Positions 39,082 through 50,929 of a stretch of 64,000 bases of DNA are shown one piece after another. Position 1 is the first letter of the stretch. Each line of letters starts with the position of its first letter. The notes beneath the pieces are model-generated. The model ran no database searches, was not told where the DNA came from, and saw only the letters and a program-made list of their open reading frames with translations. The DNA comes from Posidonia oceanica. Taxonomy: Eukaryota; Streptophyta; Magnoliopsida; Alismatales; Posidoniaceae. The stretch spans positions 63,058,001 through 63,122,000 of the forward strand of contig JAZBRS010000074.1 of assembly GCA_037176725.1 (NCBI GenBank), in the 5' to 3' direction. Made by a program: the position numbers and the translations under genes.

Positions 39082-41518
39082 AGACAGATAGGTGGTTGAG
39101 CCGAGTGTTGCATGGTGGGTCGAGTGGTGGAAGGCCCTAGCTTGGCGTTCAGCTGTATCATATGGATTGCCGATTCAGAGCCGGTGAGGACAGAATTGTA
39201 CAAAGCTAAAGGAAAAGGATCCGAAGCACGATCGATTAAAGAAGAGGGGTCCACTGCGGAAGCAGTGGGCCCTGAAGGGAAGAGAGCGTGGACTCCTGAG
39301 GTCCCGGCGCCTCCTAAGCCAGAATGCTTAAGCAGGGGCCGATGCAAGATGCTGGGATGAGCTAGAGATGATGCAGTGGTGGATGCAAGTGGAGGTGCAG
39401 AAGTGGGTGCCGCCTCCTGAGTGTTTATGGAGATGACCTTTTGGTCAATCAAATCTTGGATGGCTCCCTGCAATGTGTAGCAGTTATCCGTCAAGTGGCC
39501 CTCAGCTCGATGGTAATTGCAAAAGAGGCCTGCCTTGTACCACGGTGGAAGTGGGTTTGGCAATGGGCGAACCTTGGGGAACCTAAGGAGTGACGCAACC
39601 TTAGGCAGGACGGTGCTCAGTGGTTCCACGAGCTTCGTGAATTGGCACGTGTTACTGCGAAACCGTCTCTACGGAGGGCGTTGTCCTTGCCGGGCCAGTG
39701 CGGCTGGATAGACCGGCTGGGTAGTGTGTGCAATCTGTGGAGTGTGTGACGGTGCAGGTGCATAAACTACTTGATTCGAAGCAGGGTGACTCGCCAGGTT
39801 GAACTGCGCCACAGGAGAATCAATGTGGACAACGGCGGGCTTGGGCTGGTCCCTCCTTCTGGCATGGTTGTTGCCGCTGTTGCTGTTGCTATTGTTGTTG
39901 TTGTTGTTGTTGTAGCTGTTGTTGTTGTTGTTGCGGCTGGGAACGATGTCCGGCCCGGCAAGTGTGGAGATTGTGGGGTAGTGGCTGCTGCGGATTGCAC
40001 TCTCTATGCGGGAGCCTGACCGAATCAGTGATGCAAATGTGGTGATAGCTTGAAGATTGAGCATACCCCCAATAGATGGCAATGAGCCTCGGATGACGAT
40101 CTCGATAGACTCCTCGTCAGAGGGCTTATCTCAAACCTGCGAGGCCAGTGTGCGCCATCGGTCGATGTACTCCCCGAACGGCTCATGGGGTTTCTGCACA
40201 GTGGAGACTAGGTCCTCCCGTTTTGGTATCTGGTCAAGATTAAAAGAGTACTATTCCACGAACGCTAGGGTGAGGACACTCTAGGTCTTAATGGAGGCCA
40301 TATCAAGTGAAGTGAACCACTTGAGAGCCGGACCAGTGAGACTCTTTGGGAACAGGCGGATAAGAAACCTCTCATCGCCCTGAAGCTGTGTGAGGTCCCC
40401 GCAATAAGCCTGCAGATGGGAGATAGGGTAGCCCTTCCCGTTGTACTTGTCAAAGTCCGAGACGCGAAAATTTACTGGGAGTACAGCCTCTAGGAAGTAA
40501 CAGAGGTCCCGGTACTCGAAGGACTGGCGCTCCCTGCCCTGCACTCGACGGAGTGCTCTCTCCAGATCGCCCATCTCGTTAAGGAGGGCATCCGGGGTCG
40601 CTGCTGGCAAGGAAGATGCAGCTGGGGCAGGGTTAGCGTATGCTGTCTGGGTTGCACCTAAGTGCTCCTCCGAATCCACCATCTCGTCGGCTGGTGAGGC
40701 GACGTGATGGCCGGCATACCCGTGCAAGGGTGTGTGGTGCTGTGGGGTGTATGCAGGAACCTGAGTCTGCTGATGCAAGGGGGGAAGAAAAGCAGAATGT
40801 TGTGCTGTGGGTGTTGAAGCATGTGGAAGCAACAGCTGCTGCAACGGCACGGTGCCGGACTGCAGGCCAAATGGGTGTTGTGTTCCTGTCATCCCAGAAG
40901 GGTGACCACCAGAGGGAGGAGTGAAATGCTGTGCAGTGAGAAGTGGGTGCACAGGAGGCTGCGATGCCGCCCCCATTGTCGGAGCAATGAGTAGCTGCGG
41001 CGATGGGCGAGGCAGTGGTGCAGTGGGGAATGCCTGAAACTGGAAGGGAGGGACAAAAGGGACCTCAAGAGCCACGAGAGGGCGAATAGATAGAGCCATG
41101 TCCTGCAGATGCTGGACAAGCCCTAACAGGTGCTGGTACTGCGCTTCAGGTGTCCCGTCAATGGGAATACTGAATTGCAGTGCCTGCGGAGGAATGGGTG
41201 CAACAGGTGGGGACACAGACTGTCCAACAGGACAAAATCCTACATCAGGAGGTGCTGTCACAGTAGGGGAATCAAGCGCAAGACTCGGACATTATACAGC
41301 ATTTTCGGGGCTCGAGAGGTAGTCATCGTGACAGATTTTGTGACAGTTCCCAGAGGTACGGTGGCCAGATGATGTCCGAAAATTCCAAGGTTCCCCTACG
41401 CCTGAAAGTAAAAGGTGTGAGGGGCAACAGTGGAGGTCAAAGCCACAGAAGAGGAGGTCAAAACCTGGGACCCATCCAAGGCAATAGAGAACATGGGCTC
41501 ACTGACCCGCTGGGCCAT
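39082..41518 (-). pseudogene. gag: Element 2 gag, 5' portion, broken
   Basis: Start at ATG 41518 (MAQRVSEP, like MAQRTVET of element 1). Pro/Gln-rich N-terminus, then the Gag domain (SDFDKYNGKGYPISHLQAYCGDL, GPALKWFTSLDM, GEYIDRWRTLASQV). A poly-Asn stretch is encoded by a GTT/AAC microsatellite (39886-39945). A zinc-knuckle remnant FCNYHRAEGHLTDNC keeps C-x2-H-x4-H-x4-C. Stops are seen at about 40281 (after SLDMASIKT), about 40250 (YSFN motif) and about 40133 (after ASQV), with frameshifts near 39650 and 41290. It ends at the CCAGC target site; the rest of gag is at 31668 and leftward. Confidence 0.88.
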
Positions 41519-42610
41519 GGCGGTCCAAGAGCGAGTGAGAACTAGACTGCGACAGGGAACAGAAGGACGACGCCTAGGACGAGCTATCGTCGAACTCGAC
41601 GGATAACTCGAGAAAGGATGGTCGAGAAAGAGGTGTCACAATAGGGGTGTGAGCAAAGAAACAAACTCGAGCTCCAGCAAGGGAACTCACTCACAGTCCT
41701 GAGGAACAAAACAAACAAAATAGGTTAAGACTCGACAAAAGAATGCAAATGCTGTTAGTTGTGATATGGATGATATGCATGTGAATGCTCTCTAACATGC
41801 TCTCTCTCTCCAATCTAGTGTGTCCTAGTAGGTTATATACTCCAAATCCACACAGGGTGTATAGGTCTCCGACTTGGTCAGAAAAGTAAGGCTCCCATCT
41901 AAATCTTGGCAAAAGCCAGACGGTGACGGGTGGTGCGTTTGGGAGCCGTCAACCTACCAAAGCAAGGCTTGTACCCCCTAGTAACACCAACACGACCCCA
42001 GACAAGGGGGGACAGAGCCAATCCACCTACGCTATCACCAAAGCGACGGAACGGGCAGATGGGATCTATCCTTCTCAGACTAATAGGCGGACTCAGGGAG
42101 GAGAAGAATGCATGCCCTATATGCTCAAACTTGCGAGTATGCATTAAGTTTTGTAGCTTGCACATTTTATTAACCGCAAAGGGGGTAAAAGTTGGTGTAG
42201 AAGCTCTAGTAAGCCTAGGTGTCACTTTTACTTGCATTTTTTAAGTTAAACCAAGGAAGGAGGCAATCACATCTCTACTTTACCTTAGGATGAATGCAAG
42301 AAAGGGGAAACGAACATTCAATCATGGCAATGCTAAGTCAAACATCACATCAAAAGGCATGAGCATGGCATGTGATTGTGTTGTGTGCATGATTCGTGAA
42401 ATGAAAACAATCATCAAATCAAAGAAAGGCATGTATATGTTAAGGCATGTGTGTGCGGTGATATGATATGTAGGTGTGGGAAGAGAACGAACATTCAATC
42501 ACGACATTGCAATTAAGCCTAAGTAAAGTAACAAAGTGCTAGAGCAAAGATGCAAGAAAGAAAAGACCAGAAGATAAGCGAAAGGCGGAAAACAAAAAGT
42601 CGGAGTCTAG
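41519..42610 (-). other. Leader (5' UTR) of element 2
   Basis: Non-coding. A part near 41900-42070 matches the element 1 leader at 3290-3410. The remainder is AT-rich with ATGCATGTG-type motifs. Confidence 0.65.
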
Positions 42611-42612
42611 TA

Positions 42613-42630
42613 TCCCTAGTGGAGTTGCCA
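42613..42630 (-). promoter_or_regulatory. Primer binding site of element 2 (decayed)
   Basis: On the minus strand TGGCAACTCCACTAGGGA, followed by TACTAGACTCCG exactly as in element 1. Further PBS-like copies on the same strand start at 42836 (TGGCCACTCCGTCGGGGA) and 43027 (TGGCGACTCCCCC), at spacings of 206 and 191 bp. Confidence 0.75.
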
Positions 42631-42636
42631 CTTTAC

Positions 42637-45543
42637 TGTGACCATCTCTTTTGACGTACGACTCGGGGGCCACTGCCAAAGCTCGCAGACGCCCGGCCGT
42701 AGAGAATGAGGGCCACAGCTAATGGTGTATCCGAGGAAAGTTCGACTCGAGGAAGAAAACACCAATAAAATGATAAGTGACGATAAAAAGAGAAAAAAGA
42801 ATGAGATCAAGTCTGATTTCCCCGACGGAGTGGCCATTCTCATGTGACCGTCTCTCGTATACAATACGGGGCCGCTACCAAAGCTCGCAGACGCCCAGTC
42901 GAAGAGAAAGAGGGCCGCAATTAATGGTGTATCCGAGGAGAATTCGACTCGATAAAGAGAATAAAAACACCAATAACCGGTGAAATCAGCGAATAAGATA
43001 AACAACAAAAAAAAGGGGGAGTCGCCACCTAATCTAATTGAGAAAAGCCGGAAGACAAGGAAAACCAGATGTAAACTAATAAAGCGAAAGAAAACCAAAG
43101 TGGATCCATGCAAAACAGATGCGACACTAGGTCATTGCGGTCCAGAGATGGATAAGGACTACTATTACGTGTGGGGAAGGTATTAGGCACCCCCGACATG
43201 CCCGAGGAGCGGCCTTTTCTAACGTCATTCCGCTCATAGTGTGGCTCAATGTAGGCCGAAGGCCAATTAATATATGCTCTAGTAAAAGGAAACATGCCAT
43301 GATAATGCAAGAAGGCGAAAGGAAAAGCCTCAAATGAACATGCATATAGGTTAAAAGAAACCAAGGAAAGTAGCTACATAAAGCTGAGAGGTAAACATGC
43401 ATACGGGAAACAAGTGCAAGACAATAGGATTCAGATAAACACTCACACATGTTGAAAGAAATCAGGCAAACAAACAATATAATGCTGGAAAGTAACATAC
43501 ATAATAGAAGGCAAATGTAAGTCATATAAGGCTTAAATAAACATTACCTAACAATAAAAGGAAACAGAGAAGCAACTAAAGGATACTTGAATGTAAACAT
43601 GCATGAGGGGTAGTCAAAACAAGAGTAAAAGGCTCTGTCCACATTTGTAGAGGCTACTGTTAAATACACGAGAGGCCCATGCGAGACCTTTACGTGGGAA
43701 CAGTCCACTTGTCCAGTGGAAAGTCATGGCCAAATGGGAGGCTCTCCTCAATTCAATTCAGTATAGGACCGGTTGAATGATGAGGGGGGGTGTCCCGAAA
43801 CAATATTAGGCAATAACATCAAAGAAACAGGGATAAACAAAGGCCGGAAAGGGGCTGGGAACTCTGCCCGATATCACAATCAAACACGCGGGGGGTCCAC
43901 GTGGGACCTCGACGCAGGACCGGTCGATTCGGACAAAGAACCTTCATCGCTAAATTCCATGCCCAACAGCCAATAGAACGCAGAGAAATCAAATGGATGA
44001 TGAAGAGGGGATGCCCGACAGCAATAATATGCTAAACTATAAAAGAAACAGATGCAAATAAGGGTCGGAAAGGGGCTGGGAACTCAGCCTGATGTCACAG
44101 TCAAACACGTGGGAGGTCCACGCGGGACCTCAGCGCTGGACCGGCCATTCAGATAGAGGACCTTCATCACCAAATTCCAGGCCCGATGCTTGATGAAATG
44201 CGATGAAACCGGTCGAGGAAGCGAGGTGGTGTACCAGGCTACCCAACTGGGGTGCAGATGTAGAGTGGCGCTGCCTGAATCATCGCCCCCACCTCGGGAG
44301 TATTGCGCCGACAACTGCGCATCTTCGCCGGCCATAGAGGCGGCTTGGAGGGCGCGGTCGGCTGTGGGCGCACTGTGGAGGCTAGAGGCGAATGCAGGGG
44401 ACCTTCCCGGAGACTCAGAGCAGTAAGGCGAGGCAGCTACGTGCGCGACGGCACGAGGCCCTGTGCGAGCCGTCTGCCCTCCGCAAGAGGCGGTGAAAGA
44501 GAAATGAAAATAGGTAATGCAGCTAGAAAGAAATGTGGATAACACTTAGGAAATAAACACACAACAACCGGAAGCTATTCTAAGCTAACTAGGGGACGAA
44601 CGCTTGCCTGAGGCACACTGTAGGGGATGTCTTCTCCGACGACGGCGCTGCTGCAAAGGTGCGGCTGGACAGAGGCTGCAGGGCTTAGGGATGCTTGGGG
44701 AAATTCACACTCTCTCTCACGGGCTCAAGAGAAGGCTCTGGAGGTGGTGGAACTCAGGTGGCTGCCTCGACGACGAAAAGGTTCGCCGGAGATGGGTTCT
44801 CAATCCCAGGACGTTGGAATTGAGGGGGCTCGGGAGTCTAGAAGTTCTGGGAGTTCAAGTGGATGCCAAGGGAACTCAGAGAAGCCAAGAGAAGCTAGGG
44901 GGCCGCTCGACCGGCCGGGAACATTGTTTTATAGGCGAAGGAAAACGGTGTAAACCATTGGTGTAGATCTGGATTCAAATCAGGTGGATGAGATGTCGGT
45001 TGAAGATCGACAGGTGGAATCGGTTGGGATGGAGGGCTGGATGATCCAGGTGTCCAGAGGCACAAGCTCAGATCGACGGGAGCCAATGGCGAGCGAGGAA
45101 AAGGTGGGCCAAGGTGATTGGTCTGCCTGATTTTTACTACTAACACAAGACAAAACGTGGGAGCTCCACGCGGGAGCTCGGCGCGAGTGTTGGTCTATCA
45201 GTTTTGCTACTGACACAGGACAAAACACGGGAGCTCCACGCGGGAGCTCTACGCGAGTGTCAGACTGTCAGTTTTTGCCACTGAGGCAGGACACAACGCG
45301 GGAGCTCGATGCGAGAGCAATCCTATCAGTTTGGCCGCCTCACCCTCCGAGCCTATTTCTCTGGTTCGTGGGCCATCCAGGGCTATGGTTTTGAGGTATT
45401 TGTGGTGTTGGATGTATTGGGATGTGATTGGTGGGATTTTGGTGGGTCTAGGTTTGGGGTTTCAAGAAAAGGTCGGGGCCGCCTCGTCGGCGCGCTTCTG
45501 GAGCAAACAACTGTCGCCCGACTTCCAGATTTGGGTGGCTACA
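42637..45543 (-). repeat. 5' LTR of element 2 (about 2.9 kb, minus strand)
   Basis: On the minus strand it starts TGTAGCCACCCAAATC at 45543 and ends GGTCACA at 42637, six bases before the PBS; an alternative end is GGTCACA at 42843. It includes a duplicated segment at its 3' end (42637-42840 against 42843-43030), the conserved LTR block (43132-43228), a second duplication (about 43838-43990 against 44066-44200), and 70-bp repeats with GAGCTCC-ACGCG-GGAGCTC (45159-45320). Its U3 start differs from all other LTRs here, including the LTR at 28155 that now forms the other end of element 2. Confidence 0.75.
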
Positions 45544-45760
45544 ATACCAGAAGAAGGTTAGGCCCAGAAGCTTCCGGCCCGAAGATATGGTCCTGCGAGC
45601 CATTCACCTCCCAGACAGCCGAGGCAAATTCCGGCCCAACTGGTGCAGCCCCTTTCTGATCAAGCAAGTCTTCTCTGGCGGCACAGCAGTCCATGAGAAC
45701 ATGGACCAGGTCGAACGATCAGAACCGGTCAACTCGTGCTACCTCAAGAAGTACTACTAG
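45544..45760 (+). pseudogene. pol: Element 3: integrase C-terminal fragment
   Basis: Frame from 45545: YQKKVRPRSFRPEDMVLRAIH, then LPDSRGKFRPNWCSPFLIKQVFSGG and MDQVERSEPVNSCYLKKYY, stop TAG 45758-45760. It aligns with the last 70 codons of element 1 integrase (12230-12444), with GPF changed to SPF. The 5' side is cut by the LTR of element 2; the rest of the gene is not in the window. Confidence 0.9.
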
Positions 45761-46186
45761 TAGCCTAAAGCCGCCGCAACCTTGCAGAGTCCCCTTTCTT
45801 TCGCCTCTTGCATCTACATCCACATGCATTTTAGTCATGTTTACTTACAAAAAAAAGAAGAAAAAGGAAAGAAAGAAAAAGAATGTATATCATTTGCATT
45901 ACAATCATATCCCGATGACGAAAATCGGAGATGCTTGCCTGCTCTGGAAAGAGTCCACTCTACCTCACCTGACACTACTTGGATGTCCTAACCAGTGAGG
46001 GAGCCACCACTCAATAAGGACAGGCAAAATGCCCAAATCCCCTAGGACTTCCACCTCCAGAAGGAGACAAAATGCTAGGGTGTGAGAGAGTGTGAGCTAG
46101 AAAAATACATGTCTATGCCGGGCATAAAGAAAAAAAGAAGACAAAAGGTGAAGATAGAAGCCATCACTAGAGATAGAGTTGAGCAG
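45761..46186 (+). other. Element 3: start of 3' UTR
   Basis: Matches the sequence after integrase in element 1, most clearly 45908-46065 against 12640-12800 (ATGAAAATCGGAG, GAGGGAGCCACCACYCAAT, AAATGCCCAAA). It ends where the minus-strand LTR of element 4 begins (TGTAACTCTG at 46187). Its last bases AGCAG are the candidate target duplication of element 4. Confidence 0.75.
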
Positions 46187-49100
46187 TGTAACTCTGTGAA
46201 TGTGCCTTTTTCTCTTTTAAGGTTCAGACCGAAGGGGGTCCGAAAGAGAGAGGTCTTCACGGATGGGAGCGACGTGAAGAGGGAAAACAAAAAAGATAAA
46301 GAAAAGGGAGTCGCCACCTAGTCTATTTAATCGGGAGACGAGGAAAACTGGGGGGATGCAAGAAAACATGCAAATGAATGCAATGCTATGCAAAAGAAGA
46401 ATGACCCGTGCCAACGACAAGGGAAAAACGGTCATTGTGGATCCAGAGAAAGGGTAAGGACTCCTGTTACGTGCGGGGAAGGTGTTAGGCACCCCCGACA
46501 GGCCCGAGGAATCGGTCTTCCTTGGCTATTCGCTCACATTTGCAGGAATTTTGGCAATGATTGCCTTTAACTGTACGCCCGTAGGTGAGGAATGCTATGC
46601 CATGCTATGCTTGCTAAAATGTGTGCCTGAATGCCATGCATGCTGTGATTACATGCTGATGCATGAGGAAAGTAAACATGCAACCTATATGCTCAGCAGC
46701 GCTGTCAGTGTTCCAAACGGGGCGAACCCTGGTTCGTGAGAACTCCAGACAATAAGCATCACTGCCCTAATGCAAATGCAGGCGATAAAACAAAACACCG
46801 GTAAAACCACGCAATGCAAGTACGACATGCAAAGGGGAAAGGAAACAAGGGCAGAAAAGACAAGTAAAACCACACGATGCAAGTGTAAAATAAGCAAAGG
46901 GGAAAGGAAACAAGGGTGGAAAAGCCAAGTAAAACCACACAATGCAAGTGTAAAACAAGCAAAGGGGAAAGAAAACAATGGCGGAAAATCCTAATCTACA
47001 TGCTTGATAAAACAGGGTGCGAAAACAAGGCATGCAGTGATTCAGATGGACTTATCTTGAAGATCTAAGGCTTGATCTGAAATAACTTTGGTTAGAATGA
47101 AAGATCGTTCAACCAAGAAGACCTGGATGGTTAGATCGTGAAGATCCAACGGTCCGATCAAAAGTTATTTAGGTTTCAAGTCAGATGGCTCAAGGGCCAA
47201 AAAAAGTGATCTAAGTGGGAGCCTAAGTGCAAATTACCCTTATGTGTATGTAATGCAGGGTGTCCTACATGCAATGAGGCTAAAAGTGCTCAAAATGATG
47301 CAAGGGAGCTACATGCAATGGCATGGGGATGTTATGCATGCAAAAATGCAAAATGTAGGGACCTAAGTGCAATTAAAGGAAACTACAGGGGCTTATATGC
47401 AAAAACATGGAAAAATGGAATGCAACAGGACAAATGCATGCTGAAATGTAGATGCAGTAGAGTATAGGGCCAAATGCAATGCTAAATAAAAGGCAGGCAT
47501 GCAATAAAGCAATAAAAGGACCTACATGCAGTTTTGAAAACATGTGGGACCTAAATGCAATGCAGAGGAAACATGCAAGCATGCAATAGTTGGATTTTAG
47601 GACTAAGCATGCAATTAGACCTAATTGTTTGGTTTTAATGCAAAGTAGGGTACAAGCATGCTGAAATTAGGCATAAGGACCTATATGCAATTTTGGAAAC
47701 ATGTAGGGTTTAAAATGCAAAGCTAAACAGGCATGCAAACAAGCAACAGTTTGAAAATATGGACTGATATGCAATTTTGAAAACTGTTGGACATTTAAGC
47801 AATGCAATATGGTTTAAAATGTAACTTAAATGATGCATGATGCAAATTGGACTTAAATGCAAATAAAACAAGTTTCTTGATTTTTCTACAATGCAATAAG
47901 ATTAAAAAAACTAGATTTAAATGACATGGATGAATGCTTTGAGGAGTGGTTTGCAATTAAAACATGATTCTGGACTAAACAGCAATGCCATATAGCTTAA
48001 AACATGATTTAAATGAATGATTCAAAGTAAATTGGACTGATATGCAATTAAAACATATTTTCGGGTTTTTCTGCAATGCAATATAGTTTAAAACATGATT
48101 TAAATGAATGCTGAATGATCTGAGGACTTAGATGCAATAAAGGTAAATTACAGGATTAAAATGCAATGTAATAAGGTTAAAAATGACATTTAAATGCTGT
48201 GATGAATGATTGGAGGACTTAAATGCAATAACAGTAAGTTGCAAGACTTATGTTAATGCAATAAGATTTAAAATGGCATTTAAATGATATGATGAATGAT
48301 CTGAGGATCTAAATGTAATAAAAGTAAACCACAGGGTTAAAATGCAATGTAATAAAGTAAAAAAACAGATTAAATGAAATGCTGTAACTGATTAAGGACT
48401 GACTTGCAAATAAAGTAAAACTAAGGGCTGAAATGCAATGCATGATTTAAAACAACATTTAAGTGATTTAAATGCATGAAGGACTGATGTGCAATTAAAC
48501 TAAAATGATGGACCAAAATGTAATGATTCTTAAACCATAGCTAGATCTAAAAGTAATAAAAATAACTTATAGGACTAAACTTCAATGCATCCACAAAAAT
48601 GAAAATAAAAACATTACACAACTACAGTGCTACAGTGTCACCTGACACTGTAGCTCTGCGCCGAAGAAGAAGGGGCTACTGCGGCAGCGCTGGTGGGCGG
48701 CTGGCCGTGCTAAGGCTTCTGGAAGCTGGAGGCGGTGCGTCCGAGCATTCTGGTGGGCTCAGCGGCGCATGACGGTGGTGGAGCCGGTCTACCGACCTCG
48801 GTGGACCTGCTGCAGAGGTGGCCACAAGTGGGGGGAATGCTGGAGGTGGCGGCGGTCCTCAGGCGGCGTTGGATCACTTTCCTGGAGCTCTAGCGGTGCT
48901 CGAGGGAAGGTTTGAAGGAGCGGCGGTGGCTGAGGTGTGCTGTCGACGTCGGTGCGGAGGTCCGACGACTTCCAGAGGTGGAGCAGGCGCGGGAGGCTTC
49001 GACGATGGTCAAGCAGCGGTTTTGAGGCTTCTGGAAGCTAGAGGGAGTCCTCTCAGAGGTGCCAGTGGTCTCAGCGGCGCATGACGGTGGTCGGGACACT

Positions 49101-50548
49101 CTATCGGCCTTGGTGGACTGTAGCAGAGGAAGCTGGCGATGGAGCGGGTGCTGGAGGCTGCTGCGGCGTTCGGGGAGCACTAGACCGAGTTGCCGAAGGT
49201 CTAGCGGAGCTCGGGGTGCGGTCGGCTGGAGCGGAGCTGGTCGGAGCGCAACGGAGGGCTTCTACTGTGGTCTGCCGGTGCCGGAGACGAAAGGTGGAGC
49301 GGCGGAGCGCGAATCGGGCTATAAGACTCTAAACCTACTTCTAGCTAGCTGGAAAGCAAGGTAGGCATGCAAGGAGCTTGAAAATAGCATCTGTTACCTA
49401 TGACGATGGCCGGAGCATGCTACCAGTCTCCAGTGGGTGGGGCTGTGCAGTTGGAGGTTGCGGCGGCGAGCAGAAGGCTCACGGTGCGATCGGAGGCAGT
49501 CGCTGGTGTCGCGAGGAAGGTCCGAGAGTGGTCCGAAGCTCACTTGCACACTCTAGAAGGGATTTCGGATTTTGGGTGGCTCTCTGGTTTTTCTTGCTCT
49601 CTTCTACACTGTGTTGCTCTCTGGGTGCTTGTGGATCTCTCCCCAGGATCGTGGAGGGCTGAGGAAGGTGAAGGAGGTGTTTGTGGAGGTTGTGAGTGGC
49701 TGTGGGTGCTTGGAGAGGAAAATGGAGGTTGCTGCTGTGGAGGAAATGGGTTGCGGCCTTCTGTGTTTCGTGAATTTTGTTCTTCCCCCCGGATGAAGGG
49801 ATGAGGAGGAGGTGGTTTTGTTCGGGGCTGGCCACTCGAGTGGGGTGGAGTGTGCAGGAGAGCTGAAGGTGGCTGGCAGGAGGTGGCAGTCTCTCAGAGG
49901 TCGGCAAAAAGGAGGCTTTACAAGGGCAATCGCTGGAAAATGGCATGGGGCAATAGCTAGATAGTAAGTGGTGCAGAGGGTGGAGTGCGGCATTGGCAGT
50001 GAAGGTATAGGTTCTGTGAGTGTGGGTTGAGTGTTGGCTGCCGGGATTCAAAAGAGGAGGGAAAAAAGAGGAGGAGAGGAGATAGGCCGGGCCGGATTGA
50101 AAAAGAAGAAAAAAAGAAATAAAAAGGAGAGGTGGGTTGGGCTGGCTGAAAAGGAGAAAAAAAGAAGTAAAAGGGAGGAAGGAAAAGGGCAGTGGGCTTG
50201 GGCTGAAAAAAGGGAAAAAAGGAAAGAAAAAAAGGAAATGGGCTGAATTGCTAGGCTGAAATGGGAGTGGGTTTGATGAGAGTTAACCAAGTGGGTTTCT
50301 AGGGTTTTGTGAGGAGTTTAACCTAGGGGATTTCTAGGGTTTTTTAGGGCTTGTGATCCTAGGGTTTTTAGACTTAGGGTTTTCTAGGGTTTAGGGTTCC
50401 TAGGGTTTTATGGGAGAGGTGAATCCTAGAGTCTTCTAGGGTTTAGTGGGAGAGTTTGACCTAGGATTTTGTGAGTGGATTTTCTAGGTTTTCATTCCAC
50501 CAGAGAGAGAGCCATTAGCACAAAAATCGAAAAAATGGGGTGTCAACA
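46187..50548 (-). repeat. 3' LTR of element 4 (4362 bp, minus strand)
   Basis: On the minus strand it starts TGTTGACACCCC at 50548, directly after the PPT-like AGGGTGGGGCATC, and ends GAGTTACA at 46187. Contents from the right: AGGGTTTTCTAGGG-rich DNA (50280-50480), a G/A-rich part (50050-50240), a GC-rich part (48650-49900), a long AT-rich part with ATGCAATTTT-type motifs (47200-48640), 60-70-bp repeats with GCAAAGGGGAAAGGAAAC (46820-46985), and the conserved blocks (46690-46775, 46430-46535). No gene is supported. Confidence 0.85.
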
Positions 50549-50929
50549 GATGCCCCACCCTAAGCGAGGTCAAGGGGACCAAGGCCGCTGCTCAGGGTTG
50601 ACAAGACACCCCACTTGACGATGATGAGAGCCAGATGTTACTGTAGGCGTGAGTCACTTATTCGGCAGATGCACCAAAAATCATGAGTCGATGCCGCAAT
50701 GCGAATGCAAATGCAGATGCGAAGGCAGATGCAATGCAAAGCTGATGAAATGCAATGAGATGCAGCGATGCCAAAAGGGATACAATGATGTGCAATGTGA
50801 TGCTAGGCAATGCAATGTGATGCTAGGCGACAAGTTGGCAGCTAATCTAAACTTGCGCAAAGAGGGACACCAGACAAGACTAACGTGCTTGCCGTCTGGG
50901 CAGTTGGGGCTACCAGCCCGAAAGGAAAT
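50549..50929 (-). other. PPT and terminal 3' UTR of element 4
   Basis: PPT AGGGTGGGGCATC (minus strand, 50561 down to 50549). TGGGGTGTC in the LTR (50536-50544) and GACACCCCA in the UTR (50605-50613) form an inverted repeat around it with a 60-nt spacer. The region resembles the 3' UTR ends of elements 1 and 5. GGGCAGTTGGGGCTACCAG at about 50897 is a variant of the recurrent UTR hairpin. Confidence 0.75.

Larger units (their letters stand above)
28156..42636 (-). mobile_element. Element 2: internal region of a decayed Tat/Ogre element (minus strand)
   Basis: Reading leftward from the PBS at 42630: leader, gag (41518-39082), then a foreign solo LTR (31674-39076), then the rest of gag-protease, the linker and RT up to 28156, where the coding sequence stops abruptly at an LTR of another family. 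RNase H, integrase, extra gene and own 3' LTR are missing. Many stops and frameshifts show it is much older than element 1. Its 5' LTR is 42637-45543, and on the right it borders the integrase fragment of element 3, its apparent target. Confidence 0.88.

Noticed and set aside
23451..45543. Reading 23451-45543 as one intact LTR retrotransposon with both LTRs
   Set aside because: The terminal LTRs start differently (TGTTGACACCCC and TGTAGCCACCC) and have unrelated interiors; the left junction cuts the RT without PPT or 3' UTR, so it is a deletion fusion.
48650..49900. GC-rich region that could hold host gene exons
   Set aside because: It lies inside the element 4 LTR between recognised LTR ends, with frames open by composition only and no protein similarity I recognise.
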